From Polaromonas sp. JS666 (GTDB taxonomy: Bacteria > Pseudomonadota > Gammaproteobacteria > Burkholderiales > Burkholderiaceae_C), in assembly GCF_900103405.1 (NCBI RefSeq), contig NZ_FNHX01000011.1, positions 51,001 through 115,000 of the forward strand: DNA of 64,000 bases, in the 5' to 3' direction. Numbering within the stretch: position 1 is the stretch's first letter; every line of letters starts with the position of its first letter. The position numbers and the translations under genes are program-made. Shown here piece after piece: positions 48,010 to 55,655 of this stretch. The notes beneath the pieces were generated by a model. It did no database searches. It was not told the origin of the DNA and was given only the letters and a program-made list of their open reading frames with translations.

Positions 48010-48347
48010 AATTAATAATCCAATCTCAAATCCCGATGGTCTTTTCGCTCACCTGGCACCCTATCGCCTTCAGCACAGGACCAGAAGTTGAACACTGCGG
48101 ACGATATTTTCCCCAAGGCGGCTAGCCCATCCGCGACATAGGACGGCGACGTTCATCCCAGTTTTTGTATAAGGCAGCCGCAAAGCGGACCTTTAGTGCA
48201 TCAAAACCGCAGCTAAATGCAATCTACCATGGGTTTTGCTCAAGCATAACAATTCCGATGTTTCTGTAGATAAAGCCGCGCACAGTATTTCCATTACCCG
48301 CGTTCTCCTCCAAAATGAGGAGGTAAAACTTTGTTACACCATTTACG
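48010..48347. other. AT-richer intergenic region with promoter for cyclase-TPR operon
   Basis: 338 bp without a credible gene, lower in GC than the surrounding DNA. Near its right end is CTCCTC-N6-GAGGAG followed by the shared element at 48312-48349. Confidence 0.6.
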
Positions 48348-48349
48348 AT
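48312..48349 (+). promoter_or_regulatory. Shared upstream element, copy B
   Basis: It aligns without gaps to 41752-41789 (29 of 38 identical), with the same GTAA-N7-TTAC-N5-TTACGAT core and a preceding inverted repeat. It runs into the first possible ATG (48348) of the cyclase-TPR gene, which makes the later ATG at 48378 a reasonable alternative start if the element is a regulator site. Confidence 0.6.
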
Positions 48350-50129
48350 GAATCCCCCGACCGAATTACCTACCCACATGGGCCGAAGCACGAAGGTGCT
48401 GCTGGTCATGGATGTGGTGGAGTCCGTCAGGATCATGGAGCAGGATCAAGATGGTTTCGTACAGAGGTGGCAACAACTGGTGCTGCAAGCTGAGCAGCAA
48501 ATTCTGCCGCAGCATGGCGGCCGCATCGTCAAAAGCCTGGGTGACGGGCTGATGCTGGAATTTGCTAACGCTCAAGGTGGGGTCAAGGCGGCATTTGCCA
48601 TGCAGCATTTCAGCCAGCAGGCCAATTCCGGCCTGAAGCCTGAGCAGCAAATGCATTTGCGCATAGGCGGCCACCTGGCGAGCTTTGTGACGGACCAGCA
48701 TGACATTTATGGAACCGACGTCAATCTGACCTCGCGCTTTTGTACCTTGGCCGGTCCCGGGGAACTGGTGGTAACGGCCGCATTGCGCGACAACCTCACC
48801 GCCAACCTGGATGCCGACCTCGAGGATTTGGGCGAGTGCCACCTCAAGCACGTTGAAAAGCCCGTCCGCGCTTATCGCGTTGCCCCGCCAGGGGAGCATC
48901 CGGTGATCGCCCTCAGCAGTGCAGTGCGTCTTGACCTGCGCCCCACTATTGCCGTCATTCCCTTCGCGATGCGCAGTTCTGAACCCGGACATGAAATGCT
49001 GGGCGAAGCGCTAGCCGACGAGGTGATCGCCGCACTGTCCCGGACCTCGGAACTGCACGTGATCTCGCGGCTGTCCACGACGGTATTCCGTGGGCGGCAA
49101 GAGGCAATTGAGGATATCCGCACGCACCTGGGTGCCAGCTATATTCTTTCGGGCACCTGCCGCAGTGTGGGCACGCAATTGGCGTTGTTTGTGGAACTGA
49201 TTGATGCCAAAACCGAGAAATTGGTGTGGGCCGAAAATCTCAAAGGGCAAGTACACGGCGTGTTCGACACGGATGACGAGCTGATTTCGCGGGTGGTGGC
49301 GGCCATCAGCTCTTCCGTCATGTCCCAGCAATTGGAGCGAGCCCAAAGTCAGGCCCTGCCGACGCTGGACGGCTATACCTTGCTGCTGGGTTCGGTAGCA
49401 CTGATGCATCGCACGGCGTTTAGTGAGTTTGACCGCGCTCGCGCGATGCTGGAACACTTGATCGACCGCAGCCGCCGCCATCCAACTCCTTACGCATGGC
49501 TGGCGAAATGGCATGTACTGCGGGTACAGCAGGGGTGGGCGGAAAACCCAGAGAAAGAGAAACAGCTTGCGTTGGATTGCACCAAAAGAGCCCTCGACAT
49601 TGACCCAACCTCTTCTCTGGCGCTCACGATAGATGGCTTCGTTCACACAAATTTGCTGAAGAATCTGGAAGTCGCTGCACAACGCTACGAGGCAGCTCTA
49701 AGCGTCAACCCCAATGAGTCCCTGGCATGGCTGTTGACCGGAACGCTTAATGCGTTCAAGGGAGACGGAGGCGCGGCGTTTGACGCGAGCGAGCGCGCCC
49801 TGCGATTGTCTCCTCTCGACCCAATACGGTATTTTTATGATTCATTGGCGGCGTCAGCCGCCGTATCGGCCGCTCAGTATGAGCGTGCAATCGAACTTGC
49901 CTTGCGGTCACTGCGCAGCAACAGAACGCATACATCCACATACCGTGCATTGGCCATAGCTCAGGCAATGTCGGGAAAACTGGAAGCTGCATCTGCGACG
50001 GTTACCAGCCTGCTGAAACTGGAGCCGACCTTCACGGTTAGCAAATTTCGTGAACGCTCACCTAGCAGCGAGTACCCGGTCGGACAAGCTTATGCCAACG
50101 CGCTGAAGCTCGCCGGCCTGCCTGAATAA
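48348..50129 (+). CDS. Class III cyclase-TolB-like-TPR protein
   Basis: 593 residues (583 if started at the ATG at 48378). The N-terminal cyclase domain keeps all visible key positions: D22 (VMDVVES), D66 (SLGDGLMLEF), N126 and R130 (DVNLTSRF). It is followed by a TolB-like N-terminal region (about 190-320, IAVIPFAMRSSEPGHEMLGE) and TPR repeats to the C-terminus (ALDIDPTSSLAL, ALSVNPNESLAWLL, ALRLSPLDPIRYFY). It is the most complete of three cyclase domains in this region. First gene of an operon with the GGL-repeat PAP2-fold protein and a subtilase (gaps 35 and 8 bp). No good Shine-Dalgarno is seen for either start. Confidence 0.88.
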   Translation: MNPPTELPTHMGRSTKVLLVMDVVESVRIMEQDQDGFVQRWQQLVLQAEQQILPQHGGRIVKSLGDGLMLEFANAQGGVKAAFAMQHFSQQANSGLKPEQQMHLRIGGHLASFVTDQHDIYGTDVNLTSRFCTLAGPGELVVTAALRDNLTANLDADLEDLGECHLKHVEKPVRAYRVAPPGEHPVIALSSAVRLDLRPTIAVIPFAMRSSEPGHEMLGEALADEVIAALSRTSELHVISRLSTTVFRGRQEAIEDIRTHLGASYILSGTCRSVGTQLALFVELIDAKTEKLVWAENLKGQVHGVFDTDDELISRVVAAISSSVMSQQLERAQSQALPTLDGYTLLLGSVALMHRTAFSEFDRARAMLEHLIDRSRRHPTPYAWLAKWHVLRVQQGWAENPEKEKQLALDCTKRALDIDPTSSLALTIDGFVHTNLLKNLEVAAQRYEAALSVNPNESLAWLLTGTLNAFKGDGGAAFDASERALRLSPLDPIRYFYDSLAASAAVSAAQYERAIELALRSLRSNRTHTSTYRALAIAQAMSGKLEAASATVTSLLKLEPTFTVSKFRERSPSSEYPVGQAYANALKLAGLPE

Positions 50130-50150
50130 TGAGAGTGGTTTCAACTTAAC

Positions 50151-50156
50151 GAGGAG
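50151..50156 (+). promoter_or_regulatory. Ribosome binding site of the GGL-repeat gene
   Basis: GAGGAG eight bases before the ATG at 50165. This favours the ATG over the TTG at 50159, which would be only 2 bases away. Confidence 0.8.
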
Positions 50157-50164
50157 AATTGGCA

Positions 50165-51289
50165 ATGAGTAGTCTTGGTGGACTGGGCGGTTTGGGGGGA
50201 CTTGGCGGCCTTGGCGGATTGGGCGGTTTGGGAGGGCTCGGTGGGCTTGGCGGTTTGGGGGGGCTTGGCGGTTTGGGGGCGGCCAGCTCGGACCCGCTGC
50301 TTGCGGACGGCCTGACAAAAAGCCGCTCAGCTCTCGTCGGGCCGTTCCAAGGCCCCACCCTGCCGGTGAACCTGCCCCTTCCTATCGACAAGGCAGATCG
50401 CCTGACGCAATGGGCAGCCGAACGGCGGCTGCAAGTCTGTGAGCTTGAACTGTTGGGCGGACTGCATTTCGATGTCAACCAAGCCAAGGAATCGGTGACG
50501 CTGGGCTTTGTTGACTTGAACAGGAGGCCGCTCAAGGATCACACCGTTGTCCGCTTGATACGTCCTACCGCGAAGGTCTTCAAACAACAGGTCGGGTTGG
50601 TTGCCAACTACGCAGAACTGCGTGAAGACCGGGGTAGCGAAATCCTCAGCCAGACGACCCCTCAAGTGCCCTATTGGGGGTCCGTTGTGGGCTTACAGCC
50701 GCACCGCCATAAATGGACATTGGAACTGATAACGCTGTCGCTCCTCCTCGCCTCGGATGTGGAGATGCGCTTCAAGCATGCCTTCGCCTGCCCGCGCCCC
50801 ATGGAGCTGTCACCGCAAGTTCAGCCGATGATCGATACCCCCGGCCACGCCAGCTGGCCCAGCGGGCACGCGACGGAAGCCTTCACCGTGGCCACAGTGT
50901 TGCTGGCCCTGCTTGAGAATGCCAATGGCACGGGCGCCAAATTCCGTGAGCAGCTGGAGCGGCAAGCGGCCCGTATCGCGGTAAATCGCACGGTGGCAGG
51001 CCTGCACTATCCCGTGGACAGCGCCGTGGGAAGGCTGCTCGGCACGGCACTCGGTGACTTCCTGGTGGCACGCTGCCTCGGCAACAACAAGCTTCACGAG
51101 CGCGGCTTCGACGGCCGGAAGTTCCACACCCCGCAAGGCGGTGTAGTCGATTTTGACCTGCGCGTTTCCATGGACGACCACCACAGCGGCTATTACGAAT
51201 ACCTTGGCAAGGTCGGCAACATTGCGGCTTCGCCGCTGTTGGCCTTCATGTGGTCCAAGGCCGTCAAAGAGTGGAAACCCCTCCAGTAA
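50165..51289 (+). CDS. PAP2/vanadium-haloperoxidase-fold protein with (GGL)11 N-terminus
   Basis: 374 residues. Residues 5-37 are eleven perfect Gly-Gly-Leu triplets, encoded with mixed synonymous codons. The C-terminal half holds the PAP2/vanadium haloperoxidase active-site motifs: KHAFACPRP (K-x6-RP), PSGHAT (SGH) and NRTVAGLHYPVD (R-x5-H-x3-D). It may be an acid phosphatase-like enzyme or a vanadate-dependent haloperoxidase; the sequence does not separate them. No typical signal peptide is seen, and the GGL tract may serve in membrane contact, assembly or export. It lies between a cyclase-TPR gene and a subtilase gene in one operon. Confidence 0.85.
   Translation: MSSLGGLGGLGGLGGLGGLGGLGGLGGLGGLGGLGGLGAASSDPLLADGLTKSRSALVGPFQGPTLPVNLPLPIDKADRLTQWAAERRLQVCELELLGGLHFDVNQAKESVTLGFVDLNRRPLKDHTVVRLIRPTAKVFKQQVGLVANYAELREDRGSEILSQTTPQVPYWGSVVGLQPHRHKWTLELITLSLLLASDVEMRFKHAFACPRPMELSPQVQPMIDTPGHASWPSGHATEAFTVATVLLALLENANGTGAKFREQLERQAARIAVNRTVAGLHYPVDSAVGRLLGTALGDFLVARCLGNNKLHERGFDGRKFHTPQGGVVDFDLRVSMDDHHSGYYEYLGKVGNIAASPLLAFMWSKAVKEWKPLQ
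50177..50275 (+). repeat. Eleven-unit 9-bp coding repeat (Gly-Gly-Leu)
   Basis: 99 bp coding for (GGL)11 with varied codons (GGT/GGC/GGA/GGG and CTG/TTG/CTT/CTC). The synonymous variation argues that the peptide repeat is kept by selection rather than being fresh slippage. Confidence 0.9.
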
Positions 51290-51297
51290 GGATAGTC

Positions 51298-53178
51298 ATG
51301 ACCTGGAGCAAACTTCCAAAAGGCGGGTTCACCGGTATCGACTGGTCCAAGCCCGACGCAACGAATGGCTTTGACCCCTATCTGGTGTGGGCTGAAACCG
51401 ACCGGTTTGCGGGCTACGGCGACAAGCAGCCGAAGTGGCTGCCCGTGGCGATTGAGCTCAGCGCCGGCACCAGCATCGCCCAATTCATAGGCGCGGCCTC
51501 GCCTCAATGGCTGCATGTGCCTCCGGTGTACACCTCCAGCGCCGCGCCGGCGGGGCTGCGCTACTGCACGGCCCGCGTCAGGCCGGCGTTCTTCAAGCAC
51601 ATCCAGCCTGGCGGCAGCCTGCATGCGCTGGTCAGGCGGCTGGAACTGGGTTTGGCCGCGGGTCCGCACACCGACGGCCTGGGCTCCACCAGCAAGAGCC
51701 ACACCCAGCCCCTGCTCAAGGGCAAGGTGATGGCGGTCATCGATGACGACCTGGCTTTCGCCAACGCCAATTTCCTGCACAAGGGCAAGGCTCGTACGAG
51801 GTACTTCTGGCGGCAAGACGGCAAAGGTGTGGGCGGCACGCCATCAGGCCTTGGTTATGGGCATGAACTCACGGCCGCCGACATCAACCATGCGATGCAA
51901 CAGCGCACCTACGACGGTGTGGTGGACGAGAGTGCGGTCTACGCGCATTTCAAACTTGAGACTCTGCGAAAGCGCATTAGTCATGGCACACATGTACTGG
52001 ACTTGGCGTGCGGCCCGCGAACCTTGCTGGCACAGGTAGCCGATCTTCCACCAGGCTTCGACGGGCCGGCCAGCTGGGCGCTGGCCGACGACGATGCCAG
52101 CCGCTGCGACATCATCGCCGTGCAGCTGGACTACGACACCGTGGCCGATACTTCGGGCGGCTCGATGAACGTACACGTCCTTGATGGATTGATGTACGTT
52201 CTTTCCCGCTGCGCGCATGACGCGAAAATCGTAACCAACATCAGCTTCGGCACCGTGGCCGGGCCGCATGACGGAAGTTCGCTGCTGGAAGCCGCAATGG
52301 ACCAGCTGATCACGCTGTGCGGCCAGCGGCTGCGGATCGTGCTGGCGGCAGGCAACAGCTACCAGTTGCGCACGCACGCCAACGTGACCTTGGCAAAAAA
52401 TGAGCACGCAGTACTGCACTGGCGCGGGCAACCCGATGACGCCACCGAGAACTTCCTGGAGCTATGGCTGCCGCCGGAGGCTCATGGCATCCGGATAGAG
52501 ATCACGCCATCTGGACAGGCTGCACTGCCAGCCCTGGGCTTCGGCGAGTCCCGCATGTGGACGGGCAACGGCACGCAGCCGCTGTGCGCGCTGATTTACC
52601 CCAAAAGCGTGGCAACCGGCACACACGGCACTTGCGCGCTGATCGCTTTGGCACCCACCTTCAGTTTCGACAAGGGTGTCGCCACGGCCCCTAGCGGCGT
52701 GTGGCAGATCAAGCTGACCAACACGAAGCCGGGCAAGGTCACGATAGACGCCTATGTGGAACGTGACGATGTGGTGACCGGCCCGCGAGGCGGGCGCCAA
52801 TCGCACTTTGAAGACAAGCTGTACGACATGAGCGGGAACCCGTGGTCATTCGTGGATCACCCTGACAATCCGACCTTGATCCGGCGCAGCGGCAATTTCA
52901 ACAGCATTGCCACCGGACGCAAGACGGTATCCGTGGGTGGCACGCGGATCGTGGGCTCACACTGGGCGCATTACTCCCCGCAAAAGCCGGACCCCGATGC
53001 AGGCAGGCCCGAGCGTCCCGGCGTTGTAAAGACCGCCAGCACGGCGGCGCACAGCGATGAAAATCCAGCCCTGACGGGTGTTCGGGCTGCGGGTACCTAT
53101 AGCGGCTCGGCCGTCCGCCTGAAGGGGACCAGCGCCGCGGCGCCGCAGGAAACACGGCGCATCTTTAATGCGCTATAG
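51298..53178 (+). CDS. S8 family (subtilisin-like) serine peptidase
   Basis: 626 residues from the ATG at 51298, 8 bp after the preceding stop. The catalytic triad is recognisable as Asp in KVMAVIDDDLAFA (about 149-151), His in SHGTHVLDLACG (H229), and Ser in LKGTSAAAPQ (S612), with the oxyanion Asn in VLAAGNS. There is a long insertion between the oxyanion Asn and Ser, and only 14 residues follow S612, far fewer than the roughly 50 in subtilisin. No signal peptide is visible. It probably acts with the GGL-repeat protein encoded upstream, perhaps as its processing enzyme; that link is inference from operon structure. Confidence 0.85.
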   Translation: MTWSKLPKGGFTGIDWSKPDATNGFDPYLVWAETDRFAGYGDKQPKWLPVAIELSAGTSIAQFIGAASPQWLHVPPVYTSSAAPAGLRYCTARVRPAFFKHIQPGGSLHALVRRLELGLAAGPHTDGLGSTSKSHTQPLLKGKVMAVIDDDLAFANANFLHKGKARTRYFWRQDGKGVGGTPSGLGYGHELTAADINHAMQQRTYDGVVDESAVYAHFKLETLRKRISHGTHVLDLACGPRTLLAQVADLPPGFDGPASWALADDDASRCDIIAVQLDYDTVADTSGGSMNVHVLDGLMYVLSRCAHDAKIVTNISFGTVAGPHDGSSLLEAAMDQLITLCGQRLRIVLAAGNSYQLRTHANVTLAKNEHAVLHWRGQPDDATENFLELWLPPEAHGIRIEITPSGQAALPALGFGESRMWTGNGTQPLCALIYPKSVATGTHGTCALIALAPTFSFDKGVATAPSGVWQIKLTNTKPGKVTIDAYVERDDVVTGPRGGRQSHFEDKLYDMSGNPWSFVDHPDNPTLIRRSGNFNSIATGRKTVSVGGTRIVGSHWAHYSPQKPDPDAGRPERPGVVKTASTAAHSDENPALTGVRAAGTYSGSAVRLKGTSAAAPQETRRIFNAL

Positions 53179-53192
53179 AACTGCCCTAGCCG

Positions 53193-53852
53193 CTACCAGC
53201 GGCTGGGTAATTTCTTGAGCAGAGTGATGCGCTTGGTGCCCATTTCGATGTAGCCGCCCTTTTCAAGGTCTTTGAGCAGACGGCTCACCATCTCGCGCGA
53301 GGCGCCGACGCGGCTGGCGATATCCTGGTGGGTGATTGCCTCCAAGGTGACTCCCTCGGCGGTATCGCGGGTCGCGACATCGTCGTGGGCTTCCAGCACG
53401 GCAATCAATCGCCCATACACGTCAAGCAACGCCATATTGCGGGCGGCTTCCGTGGCGGTGCGGGCGCGGCGGATAACCTGAACCACCAGATTGATGGCAA
53501 ATCCCGGCTCATCTACCAAGTGTTCGCTCACTTCGGTCCGACTGAGCACGGCGCAGGTGCAGGGCTCCAGGGTGATGACCGAGGCGGAGCGAGGCCCGCC
53601 GTCCAGCGACATTTCGCCAAAGTAGTCGCCTGAGTGAATCCGGCCGTAGGTGATTTCACGGCCGCTTTCGTCCATGGAAAACACCTTGACACTGCCCTTG
53701 AGCAGCACATACAGGCTGTCCCCGATTTCCCCTTCGTTGATGACAACCGCCTTCTTGGGGTAAGTGCGCACCACGCCGCGCATGGCCAGGGTGCGTAATT
53801 CAGGGGTTAAGTGGGCGTAAAGATCTTCTTCGGGAGGTATATGCGGACTCAT
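53193..53852 (-). CDS. Crp/Fnr-family regulator with cAMP-type pocket
   Basis: 219 residues from the ATG at 53852. A cyclic-nucleotide-binding domain with the phosphate-binding cassette GDYFGEMSLDGGPRSASV (Glu and Arg-Ser as in CRP) and a C-terminal winged HTH (THQDIASRVGASREMVSRLL). No N-terminal Fe-S cysteines, so it is not FNR-like. cAMP binding is plausible, and three cyclase-domain genes lie within 13 kb. It is convergent with the subtilase gene (14-bp gap) and follows the LuxR-type gene by 41 bp. Confidence 0.88.
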   Translation of the reverse strand: MSPHIPPEEDLYAHLTPELRTLAMRGVVRTYPKKAVVINEGEIGDSLYVLLKGSVKVFSMDESGREITYGRIHSGDYFGEMSLDGGPRSASVITLEPCTCAVLSRTEVSEHLVDEPGFAINLVVQVIRRARTATEAARNMALLDVYGRLIAVLEAHDDVATRDTAEGVTLEAITHQDIASRVGASREMVSRLLKDLEKGGYIEMGTKRITLLKKLPSRW

Positions 53853-53893
53853 GATGAGTCGTAATCTAGCACGTTGCCGCCCCCCTGCGGCGA

Positions 53894-54556
53894 TCAATGA
53901 ATCTGTCCGACCGGCGAGGGGGCGATGGGTGGCAAAATCGCCACGCGATTGACCAGTTCCCGGACACCGCTGGAAGCGGTCTTGGCGCACAGGCTGCGCA
54001 CATGGCTGCGCACGGTGGAGACCGCGACTTTCATCTGGATGGCGATCTCGGGCGTGCTCAGGCAGCGGCACAGGAAGACCAGCACCTGCTCTTCCGTGTG
54101 GGTGAGGCCGTGGTTGCGGGCAAACGCGCCGAAAACACCGGACTCGCTCACGCTCACGCGCGACAGCACCAGCGCGATCCGGTCGCAGGGCACGCCAACC
54201 TGGCGCTGCAGCGGCACCAGGGCAAGGGTGAAATCCACACCCTCGCCCGCCAGCCTGATGAGGCCGCGTTTGCCCGCAATGGCCTTGCCCAGGGCGGCCT
54301 GAAAGGCCTTGGCATCGGGCTGCATGAGGACTTTCAATTCACCCCGCTCCGCGCCGAGCACGACGGCGCGGTCAAGCTCGCGCCGGGCGGCCTGGTTGAC
54401 GTGCAGCAGCTTTCCCTGGGCGCTGATGACAAGCACCCCGTGGGCCAGCTCATCCACCAGGAAGGCGAGCAGGGCGGGCACCGAATCGGTGTCGTCCAGG
54501 GGGAATGAAGGCGCGGCCTCCAGGAAGGCGGCATTGGGCTGTGCGAACAGGGTCAC
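53894..54556 (-). CDS. LuxR-type HTH transcriptional regulator
   Basis: 220 residues. The C-terminal GerE/LuxR HTH is seen in GLTHTEEQVLVFLCRCLSTP, EIAIQMKVAVSTVRSHVRSL. The N-terminal part looks like a PAS-type sensor (ELAHGVLVISAQGKLLHVNQ). No receiver domain. It lies directly upstream of the Crp-type gene in the same direction; the two may form a regulatory pair. Confidence 0.87.
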   Translation of the reverse strand: MTLFAQPNAAFLEAAPSFPLDDTDSVPALLAFLVDELAHGVLVISAQGKLLHVNQAARRELDRAVVLGAERGELKVLMQPDAKAFQAALGKAIAGKRGLIRLAGEGVDFTLALVPLQRQVGVPCDRIALVLSRVSVSESGVFGAFARNHGLTHTEEQVLVFLCRCLSTPEIAIQMKVAVSTVRSHVRSLCAKTASSGVRELVNRVAILPPIAPSPVGQIH

Positions 54557-54703
54557 GGGAGGCGCTCCATCCTACAAATAGATGAAGACGAGCATAAAAA
54601 GCCCAGCCCAATGTAGATAGTGAATATGCAGGGTCATTCTTGTGAGAAATTCACATGAATTCGACCGAATTGCCGGACTCCAGCGCTCCGGCTGCGCCGC
54701 AGC

Positions 54704-55612
54704 TCAGCCCGGCCCGCACTCCAGCATGGCCAGGGTGGGGTCCATCACCTCGGGCAGGAAGGCCATCTGCACGTGTGCGGCGCCGCGGATCAGGCGGTTG
54801 TCGGCGCCCGGCAAGGTGGCAGTGGACGCCGGGAACACGATGTTGTCGCAGTTGGAGTACCAGCAGGTGAACAGCGCATGGCGGTCCGCCGGCATCTCAT
54901 GGTCCAGCTGCGCCTGCCAGTCGGACTGTAGCCGCATCTGGCGGCCGTTGTGGCCGTGGCCGAAGCGCGCCAGCCAGGTCCCGCGGTGCGGCGTGCCTAT
55001 GGTGACCACATGGAAAACGCGGGACTCGGCGCGCATGCGCTTGAGCCAGGCCCGCACGGCCAGCCCGCCCATGCTGTGGCACACCAGCAGCGGCGGCAGC
55101 CCCGTGGCGTCGGTGACCCGGCGCACGGCCTCGTCGATTTGCGGCGCATAGTCGTCGATGGAGCCGAACAGGGGTTCGAGGTTGACGGCCACAAAAGCCT
55201 GCCCGCTTGCGCGGACGCGCTGGAGCCAGGGCGTCCACAAGCCGCGGTTGCAGAAGAAGCCGTGCACAAACACCACACCGCGACGCCCCTGCATTGCGGG
55301 GTCGGGCGCGAGTTGGTCCGGGACCGCGTTCATGCGAAAAGGCTGGCGCCAGCAGAAGACGCGCGGCGCCGTCAGGGTCTCCCCCAGCCAGGCCCGCAGC
55401 AGTTCCCCCCAGCTCGGCTGGGGTGCCGGGTCCCGCTTGTTGACGTGGTGAAGAAAGACAAACTCGAGGGCCAGGAAAGCGGTGTACCCCAGCGCGATGG
55501 CCAGAAAGCCCGCAACCGCCATAAACGGGGAGTCGCCGAGAAACCAGAGCAGCCAGCCAAAGGCCGCGGCGACCAGGGTCAGGGTGATGAGTCTTTGTAG
55601 TTGGGCCAGCAT
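54704..55612 (-). CDS. Membrane-anchored alpha/beta hydrolase (lipase/esterase-like)
   Basis: 302 residues. Two N-terminal membrane segments (about 8-25 and 27-50), then an alpha/beta hydrolase: FVHGFFCNRGLW (HG oxyanion region), the nucleophile elbow VCHSMGGLA, and a His near the end (GAAHVQM). It resembles triacylglycerol lipase/permease-associated esterases. It follows the GMC oxidoreductase gene by 43 bp in the same direction, which suggests hydrolysis of an ester whose alcohol is then oxidised. Confidence 0.87.
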   Translation of the reverse strand: MLAQLQRLITLTLVAAAFGWLLWFLGDSPFMAVAGFLAIALGYTAFLALEFVFLHHVNKRDPAPQPSWGELLRAWLGETLTAPRVFCWRQPFRMNAVPDQLAPDPAMQGRRGVVFVHGFFCNRGLWTPWLQRVRASGQAFVAVNLEPLFGSIDDYAPQIDEAVRRVTDATGLPPLLVCHSMGGLAVRAWLKRMRAESRVFHVVTIGTPHRGTWLARFGHGHNGRQMRLQSDWQAQLDHEMPADRHALFTCWYSNCDNIVFPASTATLPGADNRLIRGAAHVQMAFLPEVMDPTLAMLECGPG

Positions 55613-55655
55613 TGGTCAGGCAAAAGAGAAGGCGGCGGTAGCAAGCCGCAGTATC

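Noticed and set aside
50146..50535. Minus-strand Pro-rich ORF with PPKPPSPPKPP repeats
   Set aside because: Direct antisense of the Gly-Gly-Leu repeat; the plus-strand frame has a ribosome binding site and PAP2 motifs.
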